From TMED14 sp003444795 (GTDB taxonomy: Bacteria > Bacteroidota > Bacteroidia > Flavobacteriales > Schleiferiaceae): a stretch of 12,758 nucleotides of DNA. The translations under genes were made by a program, and so were the position numbers. Below are positions 6,842 to 12,758 of this stretch, in pieces (the first letter of the stretch is position 1; every line of letters starts with the position of its first letter). A model generated the notes under the pieces. It was not told the origin of the DNA. It did no database searches and saw only the letters and a list, made by a program, of their open reading frames with translations. The stretch spans positions 1 through 12,758 of the forward strand of contig CAXBRT010000041.1 of the NCBI GenBank assembly GCA_963978445.1, read 5' to 3'.

Positions 6842-8307
6842 GATGCTAAAGGGTATTCTTTTTCAATTTCCGAAGAAACAACCTCACCGCTTATGATGCA
6901 AGGAGGTACACCTGGACCCGGAACAGTTAATTGCCCAGTGTAATAGAGATTTGGCACTTTGGACTTCAAGCTAGGCTTAAAGATGGCCGTTTGATCCAAG
7001 GTGTTTGCCAAACCGTAGGCATTCCCCTTGTGAGCGTGGTAATCCTTGACAAAGTCCCGGTAGGCATAGGTCCTTTTGAACACCAAGTGCTCGCGAATAT
7101 CCATGCCTAAATGGTCTTTCATTCGATCTGCCACCAGATTAAAATAGGTTTCTAATACCTCATCCGTATCGGGCAAACCCGGGGCTGTCGGAATCAATAT
7201 AACAAGTGCTTCCCCGCCTTCTGGTGCTGCATTTGCATCTGTCTTGGAGGCGGCTGACAAATAAAAGAGGGGCTTCTCCGGCCATCTTGGCTCAGTGTAA
7301 ATTGCGTCGGCATGCACATCAAAGGGAGCATCAAAGAACAGACTGTGATGTTCGATGCCTGGAATCTTTGCATTTAAACCCACGTAGTACAAAAAGGACG
7401 AAGGTGCCATTTTTCGGCGACCCCAATACCGCTCAGAATACTTGCGGTATTTAGGAGCCAATAACTTTTGGTCCACATGTGCGTAATCGGCACTGGCGAC
7501 AACCAAATCTGCTTTGAATTCTTGATCCCCAGAGAACACGCCAGAAATCAAATCGTTTTGGTAGGAGAAACCTGTTACCTCTGTGTCAAAAACAAATGTT
7601 GCCCCTTGCTCCAAGGCTACTTTGTAAAAAGCCTCTACCACCGCATACATGCCCCCTTGAGGATACCAGGTACCCAAAACCATATCGGAATAGTTCATCA
7701 AGGAGTACAACGCTGGCGTATTGCTTGGGGTAGCTCCCAGGAAGAGAACTGGAAATTCGAGAAGCTGCTGCAATTGAGGGTTCTTGACCACCTTTTTGAT
7801 GCTGCTCCGAATGTTGTTCAACAAGTCCAGTTGAAACAGGCCCTTAAGTACGCGGAAATCGGCAAATTCAAATACGGAGCGCGAGGGCTTGCGAACGAGG
7901 TCGTTGATACCCACTTCGTATTTGTAGGCCGCATCGGACAAGAACTTGCGCAAGCGCAATGCCGAGCCGGGTTCCACGCGTTCAAAGAGAGCCTCCAACT
8001 CCTCCATATTGGCAGGAATTTCCATGGGGCCGTCCTCAAAAAATACGCTGTAGGAGGGATCTAATCGATCGAGCTGATAATAATCGGAAGGCTTCTTCCC
8101 AAAGTCGGCAAAGAACTTCTCAAAAACATCCGGCATCCAGTACCAACTAGGGCCCATGTCAAAGGTGTAGCCATCTTTTTTCCATTGGCGCCCGCGGCCA
8201 CCTGGACCATCATGCTTTTCCAGGACCGTGACTTCATAACCTTGCTTCGCCAAGTACGCGGCCGTACTCAGTCCAGAAAAGCCAGCGCCAATAATTAGGG
8301 CTTTCAT
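6838..8307 (-). CDS. crtI: Phytoene desaturase, CrtI family
   Basis: A 489-residue FAD-dependent desaturase/isomerase predicted to convert phytoene to lycopene or a related polyene. The N-terminal dinucleotide-binding fold is clear: ALIIGAGFSGLSTAAYLA (3-20) with GxGxxG at 7-12, followed by VLEKHDGPGGRG (28-39). DMGPSWYWMP follows shortly after. The C-terminal signature of the family, NLYYTGQLTVPGPGVPPCIISG, is intact. It has no membrane segment, but CrtI enzymes act at the membrane surface. It lies 24 bp downstream of the sigma gene, with no promoter visible in that gap, and overlaps crtB by 4 bp. CrtI/CrtB pairing without a cyclase gene nearby means the end carotenoid cannot be read from this window. 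Confidence 0.96.
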   Translation of the reverse strand: MKALIIGAGFSGLSTAAYLAKQGYEVTVLEKHDGPGGRGRQWKKDGYTFDMGPSWYWMPDVFEKFFADFGKKPSDYYQLDRLDPSYSVFFEDGPMEIPANMEELEALFERVEPGSALRLRKFLSDAAYKYEVGINDLVRKPSRSVFEFADFRVLKGLFQLDLLNNIRSSIKKVVKNPQLQQLLEFPVLFLGATPSNTPALYSLMNYSDMVLGTWYPQGGMYAVVEAFYKVALEQGATFVFDTEVTGFSYQNDLISGVFSGDQEFKADLVVASADYAHVDQKLLAPKYRKYSERYWGRRKMAPSSFLYYVGLNAKIPGIEHHSLFFDAPFDVHADAIYTEPRWPEKPLFYLSAASKTDANAAPEGGEALVILIPTAPGLPDTDEVLETYFNLVADRMKDHLGMDIREHLVFKRTYAYRDFVKDYHAHKGNAYGLANTLDQTAIFKPSLKSKVPNLYYTGQLTVPGPGVPPCIISGEVVSSEIEKEYPLAS

Positions 8308-8331
8308 AGGGGATGGATTAAGGGTATAGGA

Positions 8332-8838
8332 TTAACGGAAATCCTTGAGTTTCTCCATCATCTTTTTTCTAGCCAAGAAGATACGACTTTTCACCGTGCC
8401 CAATGGAATATTCATTTCTTGCGCGATCTCTTCGTATTTGTAGCCGTTGAAATACATCATAAAGGCATCTAGGTAGGATTTTTCTACACTTTCAATGTTC
8501 TCAAGGATGGTCGTCAATTCAGCTGGACTATCTGCCTCTGTGGCACGGTCCGAAGCCATACTGCCAAGAATGAACTGATTTTCAGTCTCGTCCGTGTACG
8601 TATTCTGATTGCGCTTCTTTCTGTAATTGTTGATGAATGTATTTTTCAAGATGGTGTACAACCAACCTTTCAGATTGGTACCTTCTTGATAGCGGTCGCG
8701 ATTCTTGATGGCCTTGTAAAAGGTTTCTTGAATGAGGTCTTCCGCATCTTCAGAGTGATGCGTCAGTTTTAGGGCCAACGTGCGCAGAAAGGCGGTATGT
8801 TGGTAGATCTCATATCCAAAAGCATCTGAAGCATTCAT
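8332..8838 (-). CDS. RNA polymerase sigma factor, ECF subfamily, heading the carotenoid operon
   Basis: A 168-residue two-domain ECF sigma factor. Region 2 spans about residues 12-77, with the polymerase-binding stretch DAEDLIQETFYKAIKNRDRY and WLYTILKNTFINNYRK, which is typical of promoter melting and -10 recognition. A linker rich in acidic and polar residues leads to region 4 (about 110-162), where EEIAQEMNIPLGTVKSRIFLARKKM is the helix-turn-helix that reads the -35 box. No anti-sigma factor gene is adjacent: a MerR-type regulator lies upstream and crtI downstream. This arrangement resembles LitR-LitS of Streptomyces coelicolor, where a B12-type MerR regulator controls an ECF sigma that drives light-induced carotenoid genes. 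Control at the level of transcription, through the palindromic site at 8844-8877, is therefore more likely than protein sequestration. The sigma factor's own target promoters are not identified. Confidence 0.93.
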   Translation of the reverse strand: MNASDAFGYEIYQHTAFLRTLALKLTHHSEDAEDLIQETFYKAIKNRDRYQEGTNLKGWLYTILKNTFINNYRKKRNQNTYTDETENQFILGSMASDRATEADSPAELTTILENIESVEKSYLDAFMMYFNGYKYEEIAQEMNIPLGTVKSRIFLARKKMMEKLKDFR

Positions 8839-8843
8839 GGCAT

Positions 8844-8877
8844 CTTGTTTAACTATTCTCCTTCAAAGTTAAACAAG
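8844..8877. promoter_or_regulatory. Candidate operator: perfect 11-bp inverted repeat over the sigma-gene promoter
   Basis: CTTGTTTAACT (8844-8854) and AGTTAAACAAG (8867-8877) are exact reverse complements separated by 12 bp. The repeat covers the -7 element (8864-8871) and the predicted transcription start (near 8857) of the sigma/crt operon, a position suited to repression. A CarH/LitR-type regulator is encoded immediately upstream. An RNA hairpin is an alternative reading, but most of the upstream arm would not be transcribed from the predicted start. Confidence 0.6.
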
Positions 8878-8893
8878 CAAAGTTCGCACACAA
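8864..8893 (-). promoter_or_regulatory. Bacteroidota-type promoter of the sigma/crt/pterin/phr operon
   Basis: On the minus strand, TTG (8893-8891), a 19-bp spacer and TAACTTTG (8871-8864) match the Bacteroidota -33/-7 promoter pattern. The predicted transcription start near 8857 gives a leader of about 18 bases to the sigma gene ATG at 8838. A second, weaker -7-like GAACTTTG lies about 13 bases upstream. Confidence 0.55.
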
Positions 8894-8897
8894 CATT

Positions 8898-8929
8898 TTG
8901 TTAAACTTTTTTTCTAAAAGTTTTAACAA
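8898..8929. repeat. Second, imperfect inverted repeat upstream of the operon promoter
   Basis: TTGTTAAACTTTT (8898-8910) faces AAAAGTTTTAACAA (8916-8929), whose reverse complement is TTGTTAAAACTTTT; the arms differ by one extra A. The core TTGTTAAAC is related to the TTGTTTAAC half-site at 8844-8877, and the repeat lies just upstream of the -33 element. It could be a second regulator-binding site or, as RNA, a 3'-end hairpin of the regulator gene that stops 20 bases earlier. The region is A+T rich, which weakens the case. Confidence 0.45.
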
Positions 8930-8949
8930 TTATTCTAATACCTTAAATT

Positions 8950-9855
8950 TCAGCTAGTTGAGATTGACTCTAAAAGCCTTTCGCACAGACTCCTTAGGTC
9001 GGGGAAGACCCTTGCATGGTTCAGCACCCCTTTTCCAGACCATTCGTGACTACCGATTCCAGACACCCAAAAAGGTACGCCAGACAGCATAGGCTCGAAG
9101 CTCTCCCAATACGCGTCACGCGATTCCGTGTCGGGCTGCGTGGTCCAAATAGATACAACAGCCTTCCAGCGCCCTTTTTCACTTAGTAAGGGTTGCAAAT
9201 ATTCAAGAGGAACGCTTTGACCAAGGTAGGTCACCGACTCACCCTTTGATTTTAGGATGTAATGCACGTAAAGTAACCCAAGCTCATGCATTTCTTGATC
9301 TGGCAGGAACACAAGGTAGCCGGGGTTTTTAGCAGAAGCGACATACGCAGGCAGACGATCCAAAGCGGTGTAGAGCTTCTGCTTTATCAGGTTGCTTGCG
9401 AAGTGTTCGTGGGCCACTCCAATAGCATCTGTTTGCCAAAGCACACCCACTTGATGGATAAACCCACCAATAATTTTGGTGAAGGTCTCATTCTCCCCCA
9501 TTTCATGGATGCATGCATCCAAGATGGCCGTGAAAGTGGGTTCATCGAGGTCAATGGTCGCTTGGAGCAAGCGGGTAATTTGCGAGGGGAAATGGCCGTC
9601 CTTGAGCGCCAAATTGAGTACCTCCTTATTGAGGTTATCGCGACTCAAATCAGCCACCTTGCTGATCCGCCATCCTTTCTGGATCAAAACCGCCACGTTC
9701 AGAAGGGTTTTGAGGTCATCATCGGTGTAGTACCGAATGTTGGTATCCGTACGTTGAGGCACGACAATACCATAGCGCTGCTCCCAGATGCGGAGGGTAT
9801 GCGCCTTGATTCCTGTCAAGTGCTCGAGGTCTTTGATGCTGTAAGTCGATCCCAT
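8950..9855 (-). CDS. MerR-family regulator with B12-binding-type C-terminus, CarH/LitR-like photoreceptor candidate
   Basis: A 301-residue regulator. Residues 1-70 form a MerR-type winged helix-turn-helix (YSIKDLEHLTGIKAHTLRIWEQRYG). Residues about 90-165 look like the cobalamin-capping helical bundle, and about 178-300 like a cobalamin-binding Rossmann domain. Trp140, Val147, Glu150 and His151 match the Wx9EH capping group of Thermus CarH (Trp131, Val138, Glu141, His142). His190 lies in an ExHxxG motif (188-193), the lower cobalt ligand position. The later SxL and GG motifs are altered (S235-I-W, then G266-I-G), and the residue after the capping Trp is Gln141 instead of the His that ligates cobalt in light-exposed CarH. 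Such proteins repress carotenoid and photolyase genes in the dark and let go in light; the downstream genes match that. The start at 9855 gives the usual short lead into the HTH domain; upstream in-frame codons run across the palindrome at 9860-9872. Confidence 0.88.
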   Translation of the reverse strand: MGSTYSIKDLEHLTGIKAHTLRIWEQRYGIVVPQRTDTNIRYYTDDDLKTLLNVAVLIQKGWRISKVADLSRDNLNKEVLNLALKDGHFPSQITRLLQATIDLDEPTFTAILDACIHEMGENETFTKIIGGFIHQVGVLWQTDAIGVAHEHFASNLIKQKLYTALDRLPAYVASAKNPGYLVFLPDQEMHELGLLYVHYILKSKGESVTYLGQSVPLEYLQPLLSEKGRWKAVVSIWTTQPDTESRDAYWESFEPMLSGVPFWVSGIGSHEWSGKGVLNHARVFPDLRSLCERLLESISTS

Positions 9856-9859
9856 TTCG

Positions 9860-9872
9860 TTGTGTAACACAA
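9860..9872. promoter_or_regulatory. Palindrome TTGTGTAACACAA in front of the CarH/LitR-like gene
   Basis: Six-base arms TTGTGT and ACACAA flank a central A, ending 4 bases before the regulator's ATG. Its half TTGTGTAAC differs at one base from the TTGTTTAAC half-site over the sigma-gene promoter. It is a candidate autoregulatory site for the regulator, and prfC diverges from the same 75-bp interval. Confidence 0.45.
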
Positions 9873-9903
9873 GATTCGGCAGAAGGTTCATGGCCGCATG
9901 CGC

Positions 9904-9911
9904 TACCTTTG
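9904..9911 (+). promoter_or_regulatory. Bacteroidota -7 promoter element TACCTTTG for prfC
   Basis: An exact TAnnTTTG match placed to start transcription near 9918, about 13 bases before the GTG at 9931. No good -33 TTG lies 17-21 bases upstream. Its presence argues against the in-frame ATG at 9898 as the prfC start, because that ATG would lie upstream of the transcript start. Confidence 0.55.
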
Positions 9912-9930
9912 CCCGCGAAATTACAACAGC

Positions 9931-11511
9931 GTGAAAATTCAGGAAGAAATAGCCCGCAGAAGAACGTTTGGAATCGTCTCTCACCCTGATGCCGGCAAGA
10001 CCACATTGACCGAAAAGCTCCTCCTTTTTGGTGGCGCCATTCAGGAAGCGGGTGCAGTGAAGTCCAACAAAATCAAGAAGGCAGCCACTTCCGACTTTAT
10101 GGAAATCGAGAAGCAGCGCGGAATTTCCGTTGCTACCTCTGTTATGGCCTTTGAATACAGGGATCGCCACATCAACATCCTGGATACACCGGGGCACCAA
10201 GACTTTGCTGAAGACACCTTCCGCACATTGACGGCGGTGGATTCAGCCATTGTCGTCGTCGACGTTGCAAAAGGCGTCGAAACGCAGACAGAAAAACTCG
10301 TAGAAGTCTGCCGCATGCGGTCCACGCCCATCATGGTGTTCATCAACAAGTTGGACCGTGAGGGCCGCGATGGCTTTGACCTACTCGACGAAATTGAAGG
10401 CAAGTTGGGCCTTCGCCTGTGCCCGCTATCCTGGCCAGTAGGTATGGGCGCTCGATTCCAGGGGGTGTACAATATTTGGGATAAGTCGCTCTTGCTCTAC
10501 GAAGAGGCGAACAAACAAAAGATTTCCAAATCCATGGCGTTCAAGGATTTGAACGATCCAAGCCTGGACGTGCGCATTGGCGCGGATGCCGCAGCCACGC
10601 TGCGCGAAGAAATTGAGTTGATTCAGGGTGTCTATCCCGAATTCGACCGAGATGCCTATCTCCGTGGGGAAATTTGTCCGGTGTTCTTTGGCTCAGCCCT
10701 AAACAACTTTGGGGTGAAGGAATTACTAGACTGCTTTGTGGAGATCGCTCCAAGCCCACAGCCCAAGCGTGCAGAAGAGCGCGAGGTCATTCCCGGCGAA
10801 AACCAATTCAGCGGCTTCGTCTTTAAAATTCACGCCAATATTGACCCCAACCATCGCAGCCGTATTGCTTTTGTCAAAGTGGTCAGCGGCCTCTTTGAAC
10901 GCAACAAAAACTACTTGCATGTTCGCGAGGGAAAGTCGCTAAAATTCAGCTCCCCCATGACCTTCTTAGCCAGTAAAAAAGAGGTGGTGGACTATGCGGT
11001 CCCCGGGGATATCGTGGGCCTTCCTGATACAGGCAATTTCCGGATTGGCGACAGTCTTACGGGAGGCGAATCCTTGCATTTTACCGGCATTCCCGCCTTC
11101 TCTCCCGAACACTTCCGATTCATCAACAATGCAGACCCCCTAAAATCAAAGCAGTTGGCCAAGGGCATTGACCAATTGATGGATGAAGGGGTGGCGCAGC
11201 TCTTCACCCTTACCGCCAACGGCCGCAAGATCATTGGCACGGTTGGAGCCCTTCAGTACGAGGTTATCCAGTACCGTTTGGAGCACGAATACGGTGCCAA
11301 ATGCAGCTACGAACCTTTCCAAGCCTACAAAGCGCTCTGGATTGAATCTTCCGATGCAGGGCAGCTGGAAGAATTCAAGAAGTTGAAAGCGCGCTACCTC
11401 GCCGAGGACAAATACGGTCGACTGGTGTTCCTAGCAGACTCCGCTTTTTCCCTTCAGATGTCTCAAGAGAAATTTGACCGACTCCGCTTCCACGCAAAGT
11501 CAGAGTTTTAA
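9931..11511 (+). CDS. prfC: Peptide chain release factor 3 (translational GTPase)
   Basis: A 526-residue GTPase of the RF3 group, which recycles release factors RF1 and RF2 from the ribosome after termination. The G domain shows the P-loop SHPDAGKT (17-24), the switch region with QRGISVATSV (62-71), DTPGH (85-89) and NKLD (139-142). Domain 2 contains GFVFKIHANIDPNHRSRIAFVKVVSG, and the C-terminal domain includes GTVGALQYEVIQYRLEHEYGA, as in RF3. Length is normal for the family. I chose GTG 9931 because the protein then begins MKIQEEIARRRTFGIVSHPD, the usual short lead before the P-loop, and because the -7 element at 9904-9911 lies upstream; the longer ATG 9898 reading would add 11 atypical residues. 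The gene is single, divergent from the CarH/LitR-like gene, and ends at a bidirectional terminator shared with fabI. Confidence 0.95.
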   Translation: MKIQEEIARRRTFGIVSHPDAGKTTLTEKLLLFGGAIQEAGAVKSNKIKKAATSDFMEIEKQRGISVATSVMAFEYRDRHINILDTPGHQDFAEDTFRTLTAVDSAIVVVDVAKGVETQTEKLVEVCRMRSTPIMVFINKLDREGRDGFDLLDEIEGKLGLRLCPLSWPVGMGARFQGVYNIWDKSLLLYEEANKQKISKSMAFKDLNDPSLDVRIGADAAATLREEIELIQGVYPEFDRDAYLRGEICPVFFGSALNNFGVKELLDCFVEIAPSPQPKRAEEREVIPGENQFSGFVFKIHANIDPNHRSRIAFVKVVSGLFERNKNYLHVREGKSLKFSSPMTFLASKKEVVDYAVPGDIVGLPDTGNFRIGDSLTGGESLHFTGIPAFSPEHFRFINNADPLKSKQLAKGIDQLMDEGVAQLFTLTANGRKIIGTVGALQYEVIQYRLEHEYGAKCSYEPFQAYKALWIESSDAGQLEEFKKLKARYLAEDKYGRLVFLADSAFSLQMSQEKFDRLRFHAKSEF

Positions 11512-11532
11512 GGACCTTACGATCCAGAAATG

Positions 11533-11577
11533 AAAAAGCCCGCCTCCGGTTGGAGGCAGGCTTTCCACTTTTTTGCT
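11533..11577. terminator. Bidirectional intrinsic terminator between prfC and fabI
   Basis: AAAGCC-C-GCCTCC (11535-11547) pairs with GGAGGC-A-GGCTTT (11552-11564) around a GGTT loop, a 12-bp stem with one mismatch. On the minus strand the stem runs straight into TTTTT, serving fabI; on the plus strand a TTTTTT run follows after five bases, serving prfC. It sits in the 80-bp gap between the two convergent genes. Confidence 0.88.
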
Positions 11578-11591
11578 TTTTCGATGGGGGA

Positions 11592-12410
11592 TTATTCTTC
11601 GCCCTCCAGGTAGCGATCCAAAACATCTTGGCTCACGCCCATCATACTGAAACCACCATCGTTGTAAAGATTTTGCATGGTAACGCGCTTGGTCAAGTCC
11701 GAGAACATGGCCACACAGTAGTTGGCACAATCTTCCGCCGTTGCGTTGCCCAAAGGGCTCATTTTCTCTGCAAAGTTCAAGAAGCCCATGAAGCCTTTAA
11801 CACCACTACCGGCAGTTGTCAATGTGGGTGACTGCGAAATGGTGTTCACACGAACCTTGCGCTTCAAACCATAGTGGTAGCCGAAGCTGCGCGCGATAGA
11901 CTCCAAGTAGGCCTTGTTTTCAGCCATGTCGTTGTAGTCTGGGAATGTGCGTTGGGCCGCCATGTAGCTGAGTGCGAGCACAGAACCCCATTCGTTGATG
12001 CAGTCCTTTTGGAAAGCCGTTTGAAGCAATTTGTGAAAGCTCACTGCAGATACATCCCAGCCTTTGTGCAAGAAATCGTAGTTCAAATCAGTGTAGTGGC
12101 GGTTCTTTCGAACGTTGACACTCATACCAATGCTGTGGAGGATGAAGTCAATTTTTCCACCAAAGTGCTCGACGCTTTGGTCCAGCAAGTTGTTCAAGTC
12201 TTCCAAGCTAGTGGCATCCGCACCAATAACGGGAGCGTTGATCGCCTCAGCCAATTGGTTGATTTCACCCATGCGCATAGCCATAGGGGCGTTGGTCAAA
12301 ACGATTTGCGCACCCTGTGCATGGCACAATTCAGCCACTTTCCATGCGATGGATTCGCTATTCAACGCACCGAAGATGATGCCTTTTTTACCTGCGAGTA
12401 ATTGGTTCAT
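11592..12410 (-). CDS. fabI: Enoyl-[acyl-carrier-protein] reductase, FabI type
   Basis: A 272-residue short-chain dehydrogenase that reduces trans-2-enoyl-ACP with NAD(P)H in the last step of each fatty-acid elongation round. The N-terminal nucleotide-binding stretch GIIFGALNSESIAWKVAE (10-27) has the divergent spacing of FabI rather than a classical GxxxGxG. ILHSIGMS (90-97) matches the E. coli VHSIGFA segment. The active-site arrangement Tyr149 ... Tyr159-x6-Lys166 equals E. coli Tyr146/Tyr156/Lys163. Length is close to other Bacteroidota FabI proteins. It follows recN on the same strand after 29 bp with a weak promoter-like element in the gap, and ends at the shared terminator. Confidence 0.95.
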   Translation of the reverse strand: MNQLLAGKKGIIFGALNSESIAWKVAELCHAQGAQIVLTNAPMAMRMGEINQLAEAINAPVIGADATSLEDLNNLLDQSVEHFGGKIDFILHSIGMSVNVRKNRHYTDLNYDFLHKGWDVSAVSFHKLLQTAFQKDCINEWGSVLALSYMAAQRTFPDYNDMAENKAYLESIARSFGYHYGLKRKVRVNTISQSPTLTTAGSGVKGFMGFLNFAEKMSPLGNATAEDCANYCVAMFSDLTKRVTMQNLYNDGGFSMMGVSQDVLDRYLEGEE

Positions 12411-12429
12411 GAGATTGGTTTAAGAACTG

Positions 12430-12437
12430 CAAATATC
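12430..12437 (-). promoter_or_regulatory. Possible -7 element for fabI
   Basis: GATATTTG on the minus strand is one base from TAnnTTTG and lies 20 bases upstream of the fabI ATG, in the short recN-fabI gap. No -33 partner is seen, so fabI could equally be read through from recN. Confidence 0.3.
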
Positions 12438-12439
12438 GG

Positions 12440-12758
12440 CTAAGAATTTAAAAGGCTTAGCGCCTGAGCGCGAGCTGTATCTGTGATTACTTCACCGGCC
12501 AAAAGGCGCGCAACTTCGTCGATGCGTTCCGCCTGCTCCAACGTGCGGAGGCCTGTGAAGGTTTTTCCTGCTGCCACCCCCTTTTCCACGCGCCAATGGG
12601 CTTGACCGGCCGCGGCTACCTGAGGCAAGTGCGTAATGGCAATGACTTGGGCATGACGACCCATGGATTGGAAGAGTTCTGCCACTTTGGCGGCCGTACC
12701 TCCTGATACGCCCGCATCAATCTCGTCAAAAAGCAGGGTGTGTAATCCTTTTCCGCGG
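12440..12758 (-). CDS. recN: DNA repair protein RecN, C-terminal end (5' part outside window)
   Basis: The last ~106 codons of an SMC-like ATPase used in double-strand break repair. The visible part starts at the Walker B region, LLFDEIDAGVSGGTAAKVAELF, and continues into VIAITHLPQVAAAGQAHWRVEK, the switch-histidine segment characteristic of RecN. LDEVARLLAGE-like text (RIDEVARLLAGE) close to the C-terminus is also typical. An internal Met codon at 12685 is not the start, since the frame continues to the window edge with conserved RecN sequence. It ends with TAG 29 bp before fabI on the same strand. Confidence 0.95.
   Translation of the reverse strand, partial: RGKGLHTLLFDEIDAGVSGGTAAKVAELFQSMGRHAQVIAITHLPQVAAAGQAHWRVEKGVAAGKTFTGLRTLEQAERIDEVARLLAGEVITDTARAQALSLLNS

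Noticed and set aside
6398..6943. 181-codon open frame on the plus strand opposite crtB
   Set aside because: It is fully antisense to a clear phytoene synthase, has no recognisable protein features, and reflects the base composition of the opposing gene.
7468..8064. 198-codon open frame on the plus strand opposite crtI
   Set aside because: Antisense shadow of the desaturase gene, with no family signature and no promoter element upstream.
8855..8866. AGGAG on the minus strand as a Shine-Dalgarno site for the sigma gene
   Set aside because: It is about 19 bases from the ATG, too far, and lies at or just before the predicted transcript start.
9286..9867. 193-codon open frame on the plus strand opposite the CarH/LitR-like gene
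   Set aside because: The minus-strand frame carries MerR and B12-type motifs, while this one carries none.
9856..10200. N-terminal extension of the CarH/LitR-like frame by 115 codons
   Set aside because: The extension runs through the prfC coding region and its promoter on the other strand and has no homology features; MerR proteins begin just before the HTH, which fits ATG 9855.
11874..12401. 175-codon open frame on the plus strand opposite fabI
   Set aside because: Antisense to an intact FabI; the composition is that of a complementary-strand shadow.
12440..12685. Separate 81-residue protein starting at 12685
   Set aside because: The frame continues to the window edge with the RecN Walker B sequence, so this is the RecN C-terminus.

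Overview
The window looks like a chromosomal segment of a Bacteroidota bacterium, probably Flavobacteriales or a related marine lineage. The evidence is the set of Bacteroidota-style proteins (PrfC, FabI, RecN, MerR/ECF regulators), the near absence of Shine-Dalgarno sequences, and exact TAnnTTTG -7 promoter elements ahead of several genes. Coding density is very high. No non-coding gap exceeds about 110 bases, so no stretch over 300 bases lacks a gene. I saw no tRNA, rRNA, IS element or CRISPR array.

Left part (1-3152): the 3' part of a dihydroorotase-like gene on the plus strand runs tail to tail, with overlap, into an MBL-fold hydrolase gene of the PhnP-like type. Divergent from the hydrolase is a 480-residue-class conserved protein of unknown function. 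Its 3' end overlaps the photolyase gene by 34 bp.

Centre (3119-9855, all minus strand): a light-response block. In transcriptional order it holds a CarH/LitR-like MerR regulator with a cobalamin-binding-type C-terminus, an ECF sigma factor, phytoene desaturase (crtI), phytoene synthase (crtB), type 1 IPP isomerase (idi), a 6-pyruvoyl-tetrahydropterin synthase-type protein, GTP cyclohydrolase I (folE) and a class I DNA photolyase (phr). From the sigma gene to phr the junctions are 24 bp, a 4-bp overlap, 1 bp, a 4-bp overlap, about a 20-bp overlap and 2 bp, so they are very probably one operon. The only roomy junction is the 111 bp between the regulator and sigma genes. It holds a Bacteroidota-type promoter (TTG-N19-TAACTTTG) overlapped by a perfect 11-bp inverted repeat, plus a second, imperfect inverted repeat with related half-sites. 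A related palindrome lies just upstream of the regulator's own start. The simplest reading is that the B12-type photoreceptor represses itself and the sigma/crt/pterin/photolyase operon in the dark. This would resemble LitR-LitS of Streptomyces and CarH/LitR of Thermus, with a pterin branch added. That is inference; the gene order and repeats are directly visible.

Right part (9904-12758): prfC (release factor 3) diverges from the regulator gene across a 75-bp interval and ends at a shared bidirectional terminator. Beyond it, on the minus strand, lie fabI (enoyl-ACP reductase) and the 3' end of recN, which is cut by the window edge.
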